Below are positions 14,263 to 25,800 of a DNA stretch of 64,000 nucleotides, piece after piece. Location: contig SSBO01000009.1 in NCBI GenBank assembly GCA_005281725.1, positions 5,890,303-5,954,302 on the forward strand, given 5' to 3'. Position numbers and translations under genes: made by a program. The notes under the pieces are model-generated. The model was not told the DNA's origin. It saw only the letters and a list, made by a program, of their open reading frames with translations, and did not search any database. The first letter of the stretch is position 1. Each line of letters opens with the position of its first letter. Origin of the DNA: Wuchereria bancrofti (lineage: Eukaryota; Nematoda; Chromadorea; Rhabditida; Onchocercidae).

Positions 14263-16489
14263 CTAACAGCTGAAAATGACGACGACAAGCTTTTCTACAG
14301 TAAAAAATATACGGCGACTTCAAACTCATTCATTATTAAGTGGTCAGTTACTATGGTGATGTTCTTAGGTTGATGCGAATGAACCCACCTAAGAGGTAGT
14401 GTGTATTTGAAATTGTCCCTTATGAAGTAATTATTCATGAGAATATGCTACAAATCATTCTCACAAATACCACAGCGAAAAAAATCCCACGAATCGAATC
14501 TTATCAGTGGACTTAAAGATTTGCATTTTCGATGATTACTCTCTAATCAAGCAATCGATTTTTACGAATAATGAATAAGTTTTTTGCTCAGTTTAAATTA
14601 TGTGCTCTTATTAAGAAGTGAAATTTCAAGCTATTATGTGAATATTTTCTTCAAATGAAGAACTGCTTGAACTGGAGTTTACTATTGATGTAAGTTGTAA
14701 GGATGGTTGTGAAGTGAGACAATAAAATCAACATTTTCATCTGATTACAAACTGTATAAGCTTAGTTAAATATTGGTGATGGGGAAAATTGGAAATGTTA
14801 GTCAAATTGAGCACCACAAGAATGATTTATTTGAATCCGAAAAGTAGCTTGATCAGAACGTAACAGTATAACTTGACCAGAAAGCGACATTGTGATGCGA
14901 ATATGATTGTGATTCAGTAACAATGATTTTTATCACTTCTTTTTTCTTTATAAAACATTTCTGTGAGTAGACAAACACGGTTAATACCTTTGATAGACAG
15001 ATCGGCTTGTATAAGAATTGCATCCATCTGGATACATGCCGACCTGAAATGCGACATATCTAAAGACAAAGAATTAAATTCTTGCAATTCTTGCAAAAAT
15101 TCAAATCATTTCAAAGATTTATTTAAATTTGCTTGGCTGGATAAAGGGTTCATAATATACTTTGCTTCTTTGAAGTCATTCATGAGAACTATCTCAGTCA
15201 ATGGAAAACATTTGCCTAGCTAATCAAGTATAACCGCCTTCATTTGCGAATAAAACATGGATCGATGCATGTTCTCCCTTCACTACTATCATATTTGCAT
15301 ACTAAATCTATCCACTCATTCAATATGTCAAAAAGCTTTGGAATGGGAAAAAAGGCTTCTCGAGTTTAAAATTCAATCAACTTTAATAGAATAAATCATA
15401 AAAACTGGCATACCTGAGAGCCATATATGCTATATTCATAAGCTTCCCTACGTTGTTCCCTTTTCGATCGCCAATAACAACAAATTACGATACATGCACC
15501 AATGAAAAACACCAAAAGCACGAAAACCAACAGAATAAATACTCCAGCCATCCTGAAATGAATTTATTATCTGAAATGATGAAATTGAATATCAATGATA
15601 TATTACTATACAAATATTCTGGAAAAAATTTCATGCACTGGAAATCTATCAAGTCTTGTCGAATTCGACCAGATAATTTTGGGAAAAATACCAGAAAAGA
15701 TCTTGCGGACAGCAACCTCTCTCACAGCAACCAGCATTGACATCACATCTGCAACATTATTGAATAAATTATTGTTGCGAGATTTTTGCTGTGGTACTTC
15801 AATTTTAATTACTTCCAAAACTTATACTTTCCCATTAAAAATTAATTCCGTTGACAACAAACATATTGTGTTGATTTTAATATTAATGGTTGCAGAGTTC
15901 GAAAATCTCACAGCAATGTGACGGTTGCATTTATTGTATTCTTTGCTGTATACACACAGCGTATAAAACCGGAACCTGAACCTGAAATTATGGAAATATT
16001 AATCTAAAATTTTAAATTCAAGTACTAAAACATGAAGTTTAGGAGGGAAGACCTTCAATGCTGGATCCCAAGAAGTTGCCAACAGTAGCGTGCTGGAAGA
16101 CTTCACGTTCAACAAGTGCCTTACTATCCTGCATTGTCACTTGATTTTGCCTAAAACTTCGAAGTAATTAGTTACATAAGGATGAAAAACAACTTAGTGA
16201 ATCAATAGACTTTTTTAGCTCAAATTGCCAAGTAAACCAAGAACTAAACTCACACAAAACCAACGACAAATTACCATTAAATATTGGATTCTGACGTGTT
16301 GAGGACGTTAACAACTAGCAGTGCGCAGTTAAGAAGAAACCGAGCACATGTCAATGTTGTACAATTGAATTAGAATATTTAAAATAAGTCGCTAATTATT
16401 CATTGAAGAAAAATCTACAAATTAACGAAATTTCATGAGACTTACACAACAGCAGTGGGACTGTACTGGTATGCTTCCCATCGATTCAT
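14263..16489 (-). CDS. Small single-pass membrane protein, unrecognised family (about 137 aa)
   Basis: Exons: 16489-16446, 16150-16053, 15981-15912, 15552-15414, 15043-14988, and a tentative last exon 14269-14263. Phases agree at every join, which is the main evidence because no family is recognised. The start is fixed by an in-frame stop (TAA) just before the ATG. Seen: an N-terminal segment without a signal peptide (1-67), a Ser-Gly cluster IEGSGSG (46-52) resembling a glycosaminoglycan attachment site, a sequon N65-A-T, a strong membrane segment (about 68-97, MAGVFILLVFVLLVFFIGA), then a basic juxtamembrane stretch YWRSKREQRR and a Tyr-rich tail. This suggests N-out/C-in (inference). The tail is less certain: the final exon adds only two residues before TAG, so the true 3' end may lie elsewhere. 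Confidence 0.65.
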
Positions 16490-18601
16490 TTAGATTTAGA
16501 GTGATTTTATTGGAAGTGCTTTCTCCAATATTTGGGACTTGTAACTTGTTAATTACAAATAAATATAATTCAAAAATATTATTTGAAAGAAAGAATGTAG
16601 AAGACAGAACTGAAAGAGATAAATAAACATCTATAAAAGAATTAAGGACTTGACAAACAAATTATCACAGTACTCTTATAACTTCTTTCCGCCACCTTAT
16701 TTAGTATGAGAACAACTCTCGAACTGGAGAGCACCAATGTGCATTACTCTCGGAGAGAGAAAAGAAGTGGGGAAGGAGGGAGGAAGAGAAAAATTTATTA
16801 ATGAGAAAAAAAAAAGTTTACTAAATTTTTTCATTTTCACATGAATAATTTTCTTGAAATACGCTGTAAAACTTAATGATAACGCAGGATAACCTAACTG
16901 TTCCATTGGACTCAATCTGGAATACTAGTCAGACTTATTTATGAACGGAATCATTAGCAGTATAAAGCTTAAATGAATTCATGTCAAAACTTTGGCAAGT
17001 TGTTTCAATAAGATGAGAAAGTCACATGTGTCAATTGAGTTTTTTAATTTACCTTTATTTAATTGAAAAAATGTTTGCTTTTTCAACTGTAATTATTCAT
17101 CTTTTGCTTGTGATTTTTCATTAATTTGGTGCTTAATAAAACATTTTTTTTTATTAGTGTATTTGGAATTAAATATATTAGAAAGAGAAATATTCTGAAG
17201 AGAGAACTTCCAAGTACAATTGCTATTCAAGTGAAGGGATTAAAGTAATAGCTACCACTAGTACTTAACAAATTATCTCATGTCACTTACCATCATCTAC
17301 TTCAAAAAGCTGATTTTCAGCTTACTTTAATTGAACTTAATTCAATAACAATCGAAATAATAAGAACATGATCTAAGCAAAGTGAACTTTTCGTTTAACT
17401 ATTCCTGAAATACAAATTTTTTTCGAGATTAAAATTTTTTAATTCATGATTCATCTTATTAAATTTTTGAATCACCTCACTATTATTCCATCTTGTTGTA
17501 AACCAAAATTTAAGACACAACTAAAAAAGAAATAAAAGCACTGAGTCAACTTGTCAACATCTGTCATTCCGGGTGAATTGTTGATAGAGTAGTTTGCTCC
17601 TAGAGTGATGCATCATCGATGGATAAATCAAACAAAATATTTGTGTAAACATATTATATTGACTATCGGCAAGCAATGGGAAAGTAATATTTATGAAATA
17701 TTTCAATGATTTCTGGAAAGGAGTCTTATAGGTTTCCCAGCTATCTCCACAGCAACATAAAAATGGTATATCGATGAAAATAAAACGGTCGACAAATTAT
17801 TTAATATTTGTGGCGATGCGTACTGCCTATATTATGCATATTTGTTCTATTACCTTATCTATCTTTTCTCCAATAGGTTTCATTTTGAAGAGGACAAAAA
17901 GAGGACACCAACTAGGCCATGCTAATACAGATGCTTTTTGCTAATAAGCAATCCATTCATGCCATACGTTTATACGATTCCCTTCAAATAATTTAATCAT
18001 ACGTAGTAGCATTTAGAGCTCCTCAGTATCAATTTTTGGTTATTTTGCTGGTCTTAGTTTTGATTGATTCAGTATCAAAGTCAGGTATTTCGTCTGTCTG
18101 AGTTGACTTTGAAGGTTATTGGTCGTCAGTGATATTGAAATTACTAATATGAAGTTAATAGCAATTTTTATTTTGTTCACTTGTGCAAACTCATCATAGT
18201 TTTGGATGGTCTTAGAAATTTTCGAAACTTGAAAAAATAAATTGAAATGAAAAGTGACGATTTAACTAAATTTTGATTTTGATTAAGTTTTGTAGTTCCT
18301 ATTTCATTTGAGTTTATTTTTTGTGCTATTTCTAAATGGCAGATAAGTGTAAAGAAGAAATCAAACTGTATCGTACAGTACGACATTATATCTTAGGACA
18401 TAGAAGCATTAGAGGTCAAAAGAGCTACAATTATGCTTCATTAGAATATAGTAAATTACATTTAATTTTTATCATTACATATCTCCGCCAGTCACAATTT
18501 TCCATTTAACATAGCCCAGTTTTTATTTGTGCTTTCCTATGCTTTAATTAGCCAGCAGATCGAAAAATGATGCAATATAATCAACCGTTCACAACTTTCA
18601 G
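16490..18601. other. Intergenic, no gene recognised
   Basis: Region between the small membrane-protein gene and an orphan exon on the + strand. A short hydrophobic frame at 18151-18198 (MKLIAIFILFTCANSS, then stop) looks like a signal peptide but has no convincing donor. Another hydrophobic exon-like stretch near 18030-18085 has no start codon. Either could be a 5' exon of the 18602-18841 frame; neither join could be settled. Confidence 0.35.
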
Positions 18602-18841
18602 TTCATTTTCTTATCGACTATTAATCCAGTAAGACCACGAAAATCTATGCGAAGAGAAAGAAATTTAAATGAATACATGGACAATAGGACATCCACTAAA
18701 ATAGTCCAAACAAGGGATATTGCCTATTGCAATTCTTCAATTTATCCCAAGACTACCTACAACCAAGGTAAATTACCGTTGTTAGATTTCATAGCTCACG
18801 TACGCATCGCATGTGACCAAATAGAGTCTGAAAATTCTTAG
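18602..18841 (+). CDS. Orphan terminal exon, hypothetical protein
   Basis: An 80-codon frame (79 aa plus stop) opens directly after a good acceptor (CAACTTTCAG) at 18601 and ends at TAG 18839-18841. It is polar and not low-complexity (contains RPRKSMRRERNLNEYMD, then YPKTTYNQGKLPLLDF and ends DQIESENS). A first in-frame ATG lies at 18647. No upstream exon could be joined with confidence and no family is recognised. Alternative: the GTAAAT at 18768 could be a donor, making this an internal exon. It could also be a chance frame. Confidence 0.3.
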   Translation, partial: FIFLSTINPVRPRKSMRRERNLNEYMDNRTSTKIVQTRDIAYCNSSIYPKTTYNQGKLPLLDFIAHVRIACDQIESENS

Positions 18842-19890
18842 CAAAACTTTATATGAGAAAAAATAAGTGTGCAGGCGAAATAAGAGAATGTAGGGAAGAT
18901 TAAAATTCATTCGAACTCTTTAAGAAAGTAACAATACAAATTTGTCGAATATTAACCCAATACAACGTGATCATAGTAGAGGTAAGGTATGGTTGTTTAT
19001 TCATGAATTAACGCTATAACCCCGAAATCGTGATACAAAGAGTGGCACATCCCCACGTCATTCCTCACCCTTATAGGCAGTAAAATGCAACTGAAAACGG
19101 GCAACTCTTTACATTCTCCCTTATGAAACAGAGAACCCAAGATAAAACACATTTCCTGTCACTCACTCGCTTTCTTAAGTAATGCTTGTCCTCCAGAGAA
19201 CAAGTTGAAATTTAAAGGTTAATGCGCAGGAAGTCCGTCGATGCATTGTTTTTTACAATTTCTAACTTTTATTGAAAGAGATAAAGTAATTAAGTGTTAA
19301 CGAAGTCATAAATCCAAATATTATGTTACAAACCTCTTCCTTCAACAAAAATGTGCTAATTACCTTTTTTTAATCTAAAAAAATTCGTGCAAACAACTTT
19401 TCCACTTTTTTACATATCAAATAATATATACCAGATCATTGTTTTGTATATGCCATGTAATTCAGCAACACAAAGTGATACGTCATATTTATATCAACCA
19501 GTGTTACAAATAGCAAATTGAAGAACTAATAAAAATGGAAAAAATTTTAATAAAGAGAGTTATTTTTCAATGACTGAAAATTCGCAAAGTTAAAAAGAAA
19601 TTTTGGGACTAGACTCACAATACTGAGTATGCTGATTACTACATGCAACTACAGCAATAGTTACCACAAAGCAAAGAAAATTTTCCATGAAGATAATTAC
19701 AATCAGAAACAAAAAAGATGAGAAATATGCCGGAGACTACTTAATACAAATTTGATATTTTATGAGATTTCGGAATTTTTGAGTGAGAATAGTGAGAACT
19801 AATGAATGATTTTACTAAAACAATAAATTATGAAAAAATATTTGAAATGGTCAACAATACCAGAAATATACAACAAGTGATTACTATTAA
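18842..19890. other. Intergenic, no gene recognised
   Basis: About 1 kb between the orphan exon and the 3' end of the TECPR2 gene. No open frame with exon-like borders and no clear poly(A) signal was seen on either strand. Confidence 0.4.
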
Positions 19891-22800
19891 TTAATCTTCA
19901 TCGTACTCAGCTGATGGCCATTGAAGGGAGGATACAGTTCGGTCTAAAATTCTTAAACATCAGAAAATTAAATTCATGGCATAGGATTTTTTTTGGAAAT
20001 CAAAAGACTAACAAGAAAATGTTACGGAAACTAATAAAATTTGACTATGATAAACTAGTAAGAGCATAAAATGAAAACTTAACTTGTGAGAAACTAATCG
20101 CTTGTTCAAGTCGATTCCCCATAACCGTTCTTTTCTATCAATAGTCATTGTTTTTAAATAAAGTGGGATAGGTTTCCAATAATTTCCAGCTCGATTGCCG
20201 ATCGCAAGACCTTGAAGTCTATGAAGCTGTCCAGAAGCGGAAAGCGACCAGATTATTTTACACCCTACAGCTAAATCGTAAACACCAGGCTCATTACTTG
20301 CCTGAAACCGCCGTCTTCGAATTTCAATAAACGCTGTCTATTTCAAATCTATTCAAAACTTCAGATAACAATTAACCTCTATCCATGACTTTCCAGAAGG
20401 GAGTAAGTCCGTAATAGAATTACGAGCCCATGCACGCCCACTGTTCTTCGAAAATACCCATACATACATTCCATTAGAGGATGCACGAATCTAAAAAACA
20501 ACTGTTTTATTAAATGGCAAATTGACAAATTAGGAATAAGCTAGAAGCAAAAAATTTGAAAAGTCAATATATTATCCTATCAATTTCATATATAACTTCC
20601 TAACTTTATCGAATATACAACCAGCCAAAGCTTTCACACGAATCCATTTAGGGTTTGTACCAACTAGTGGTTCTTTCTTCTCATTCTTTACATACAAACA
20701 AGTTTCATTAGCTGCCGTAAGTACCCAAAATGAAACCGATGTAACGGTAAATGATATTATTGGTGAACCTGAAGATACAGCAATTACGTAAATATTTACT
20801 CCAAATTTTCAAAAAAATAAAAGATAAACTGGGTAGAAAGAACTTCGAAAATAAGAGAAAAAAAAGTTAACCGCAAGAGCCTGTGTCTAAGATTTTCCAT
20901 TCAACACCAAATGGAGAAACAGTACTTATATTTTCCTTCACGTATATACAACCAGAGCTATCCAACACATACACACTCTCGTCAAAAGACGATACTTCAA
21001 TTATCTGAAAAGTTTTAAACTGAAAAATATTAACAGATAAAATAAAGAAGCAGTTGAAAGATAAACAATTTTTTCAAGAGAACATATGCAGCTTGCATCA
21101 AAGCACTTCAATCATTAATAAAAAGCTCTACGTACGAAATATATTACATTTGAATTGAATGATGCTGGAAAGGCTGGTAGAGAATAGAAATAGCTATTTT
21201 TCAATCGATAAAGAAATATTTCATTAATTCGACATAACGTTAAACAATCTGCAACAAAAATGTTACCATAAATTAACCTTTTTGATTCATAGTGGGCTTT
21301 CTCAGGAAGGACATAGTGATAATCTTTACAAGCATTGAAAAAAATCCACCAATACTAAATTCACATAGCACCAAAAATACGAAGTGTATTTAAGCTTGTC
21401 AAGCTCGACCTCCTTCGAAAACTAACACAATAACAGATCACAAAAATAGATTTGCCGATTTTAATATATGAATAAGCAAGTTTCTGCAACAACCCAAAAT
21501 ACTCACCAAAATCTTCTTTTAAACCTCCGCCTGCTATTAATTCAAAATTGTTGTCTACTGAGAAGCTATCCCTCACAATGTGTTCTAGGCGATGTCCAGA
21601 AAGAAAGCTGGTGCCAGATGACCAATAACACTTATTGTCGACACATACGAAAACTCCCGCCGAAGAGACCCGAATAATCCATGGTAAAGCCAACAACCGA
21701 TTAATATCCGGTGAAACATCCCATGGATTATAAACCTCAAAGAAAAAATTTGGGGAAAAACTCAAAATTTTATTTTTCGAGCAACAACAAATCAAACTGC
21801 TAGGGAAAAATAATGTAAAAAAGTATAGGACATGAAGTTTGTAGGATTCTTGATAAACTCCAGAAGAATTATAGCAATTAGAAATAGTTAAGTTCTTACT
21901 TTCCTCCACCTTTTAAATAAATAGAACGACAAAGAAAAGACGTACTTTCATCCAACTTCCTGTCCAGCCAAATGGACTTTGATATCCCACACCATTTGTG
22001 AACCATAATGAATGTTTTTCATCAATCGCCCAACCACTCTGGCCATATAAACAAATGCTAATTAAACGTGTGGGGCCATGGGGCCTGCAAAACTTCTTAG
22101 ATACAGAACCAGAAAATTTAGGTTTGAAAAGGGAAAGCCATTTTAAACATTTTCATTTTCCCTTCAGCATGTGATGATGAAAATTTAGTTTTAAGCAAAA
22201 AACGTACACAATTTCAACCCAATCCAATCCAACTGGACTATATTTTAGTCCAGTGCGTACTACAAGGCGACCTGACTCAACCTGTAGCGCCCAAACCGCC
22301 AACTCACTTGCAGTGATGGAATGCAACAGCCACGACGTTTCGCATCTACTGAGAATTCCCATTTCCGGTAAACACAGTTGTACAAAAACCTTTAATTTAA
22401 TTATTAAATATTTCAAAACTGTTTAAAAATCTCAAAAAACTATATGAATGACCAATTAATCTGTATTCACAATATATTTCCAAAAACCATTTGCAATGTC
22501 ATTTAAGCAACCGTGCTACACCTACATCAGTTTTAGTTTCTCCACTAGGTTGTTTGAAAATACAGAATGAAAGGAAAAAAAAAAAAAAACCATACCTCGC
22601 CTGATTTTGTTATATACCAAGCCGAACGACTGGTTAGCGCAGCTTCAATTACACCACCACCCTCGTCAGCAACAACAGTCCAGTGAAGAGCTGTTAAAAA
22701 TGAATCTGATCCAATGTTACTTTCCATGGGAGCAAATGCGACATTTTTCAGGATTTTCCAAACTAAGGTACCATCATCTTGAAAATTTTTTAAAATTTAT

Positions 22801-25800
22801 TTCAACAATATTAAATAGCTGACCAAGGAACTTGGGATGCTTCCAGCGTTAACACTTATTTGGTTTCCGTGTTAGAATAATCACTTATTAAGGATGAAGG
22901 CAATGAATGTTATTAAGTTTAAATTTAGATAAAACAAGGTAAAATGAAAAAATTTTCAAAAATTAAGCTGTTTATTGTAGAGCAAAATAATAAAATTCCT
23001 CTTTGTTATTTTGTTCTACGTTGAGTCAAACTTTGCAGAAAATAATAATTTCATTAAGAAAATAATAATAAACTGAAAATGTGCTAGTAACTGTACAATG
23101 AAAAATAAACTTCAAAGCTCATAATAAAAGAAAATTTTTACACAGAAACTAAACAGAAACCGACTTTTTTGAAATGGACCAGCTTTGAATTAGACATCGG
23201 TTTATTAGAACAGCTATTGGGTCAGATAAATTCCACAAAACAAACCATTAACAACAAAATGATCTGCTTTCTGCTTTAATTTTATCCACTGCGGAGTGCC
23301 ACAATAGGGAATAAACAAATAACAAGGCCTTCTCTTTTTTTTCGAATGACAAATAATAAAATATTTGGATGAAACAGAAAAAGATGAACAGGAATAAGGC
23401 AGTTTTATCTGAAATTAATACCGAGAAAAAGAAAACATTAACAGCATCTTAGTTATCCTCTAGTGGAAAATATTTTAAGATGATATATTATTACTGAACA
23501 TTTATTATGCTGAGAAATCACTCCTTCTTTGGTTGCGTTAACTTTTTGAATTCTGTCTATGTACACTTATAATTTTTAAGGTCCTTTCCTCCCTTTCAAT
23601 TAGATTTCGATAGTTCCTACTTCTTGATTTCCAGTAGATATTCTCATAAGTTCAAACTTGGTTATTGCTCTGTTAAAATTATTTGTAATATCAGTGAAGA
23701 GATCAAAATAATATTTCGGAAACCACACAAAAACCATGAATGGTTATTCGGATTTAGAGCTGTAAAGAATCCCAATATTTATAGTACACCCGAAATTAAG
23801 CTGCAGTTGATATATATACGGAAAGCATTAACAAAATAAGGACTAATGTATCCTATGATTTGGCAAATGATTAGAAGTTGCCAAGACTTACCAGGCGCTA
23901 TAATCCCATGATTCCTTTAAAAATTTAGTTACTGTTCAATTGTCTAGCCATTACTGAAGACACAAATACATACTCCAAAAAAAACATTTTGATTGAAAAG
24001 CATATTCAACAACTAAAAGTTAAAATGTATTAAAACCTCCAAACCTCGCTCCAAATATCACTGAAGTTATTCATCACAACAATGTTTTTGATCAGTTGTT
24101 CATCATCCGGTAGACATATAGCACTACTTGTTGCTCGCTACAGTAAAACATTTTAAAATTATCGATATCATATCACCACAAAAAAAAGTAGATATTCTAG
24201 TTGTATTTATAAAATTACCTCAAAAACAGAAGGCTTTCTTTCTAGTGCATCCTTCATTAAAAATTCATAAGCATTTCCTTCTCCCAATAATTCCGGCATC
24301 GAATTCGCTAGATTTTGTTCACTGGATTCTTCTCAAATAATTGCGTCAAGTGTACAGATATCAATATTTAAGTATTGAACACAGGATTTAATTGGAAGAA
24401 TAATGCTTTAAAAATTCTGGCAAAAAAATTTAAAAGTTAATTCTTAATATCTGGAATCGAAAATCATGATGGCAATAAAAGGATTTCTTTCTACTCCTTT
24501 CCAGCTCTAATTTGTGCCATTCCGAAATTTCCAGAATAAAAAAAAAGAAAACAAAACAGCACCAACAGCAAATGAATCTTAATCCAGTCCACAAAGATTA
24601 GTTCATTCAGCCAAATATTTGCTAATAAATAAGACATTAAAATACCTATTGCTGGGTCATGCTCTTTATTTTTCATATCAATCCCACCATTCAGTTCACC
24701 AATCCAAATCACCTGCAATTTGTAGTTTAAAAAAAAAAATTGGAAGGAAGAATATTTTAATGACTAATTCTAAAAAGTGAAGAATGAGGATAATAACAAT
24801 TTCGTATTCACTTCTTGACTCTCTTTGCTGCAGTCAACTCTCTGTTTGACATTGTCACCATGAAAATCGTCCTGAGACTGAGAGTTCACTCCACCAATTT
24901 GTAACGGAATTGTAAGTGCTGTAAATACTTAATTTCAGGAATGTTTCAGCAATCTTTCCTCCTACTAACTTAACCGCTGTCAAAAAGAGAAACGATGCGC
25001 AGATTATCTTAGGTTTGAATGCATACCTCCTTTGATATTTTTCAGCGTATGCTCATCGACAGGATTCAGATCCTCCTTGGACGAATCCATTAAATTGGAT
25101 CTGTCGAAATCATTCACTTTTTCAGTTTTCTTCCGCTTACACGTAAGAACTGTCTTCGTCCTACGAACCATAATTTCTTGAAGAATACCAGATTGTTCAG
25201 TTGGGAACAATGGTTTTCCCACGTCTACATTTTCAGTATCACACATAGATTGCATCGAAAAGCCGTTCTCGACCTAAATTCTGGCATTCTGGAAAAGTTT
25301 TGGAAATTTCAATTCTTAGATTTCAAAAATTTACGAAATTTTACGAACCTTTACGAAACTTACGAAAATTCTTTAAATAACCAATGTACCTGTGTACCAA
25401 AGCCACCCACTCTATCAACTAATGTCCGTGCCACTTTACTGACGTTTTCCACGATACTGGCCGGTTGTATCTGTATCTGCTCTATAAATCTGACTGGTAG
25501 TAATCTTATAAACAATAAGTCAATAAAGACTGTATAAATTCAAAGATTATTGAAAGAATTATGGAAAATCCGAATAGTTCTGCACATAAAAAACATCTAA
25601 TAAAGTAATTTACCAAAATGTTTTAAAATATTACTCCTGTTCCGCGACCGTGTAATACCCGACTTACCATCTTCTGAATCACTATCCGATGATTGATCGC
25701 AAAAAGAATTACGACTGAAATAATCACCATCACACTTGATTCACCATCACACTTTTTAGGAAGCGGTAAGAAGTTTTTGACGTGTGGGTTCACAGCAATA

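Noticed and set aside
15595..15921. 108-codon + strand frame
   Set aside because: It lies in an intron and across an exon of the small membrane-protein gene on the opposite strand; no start context, borders or family resemblance.
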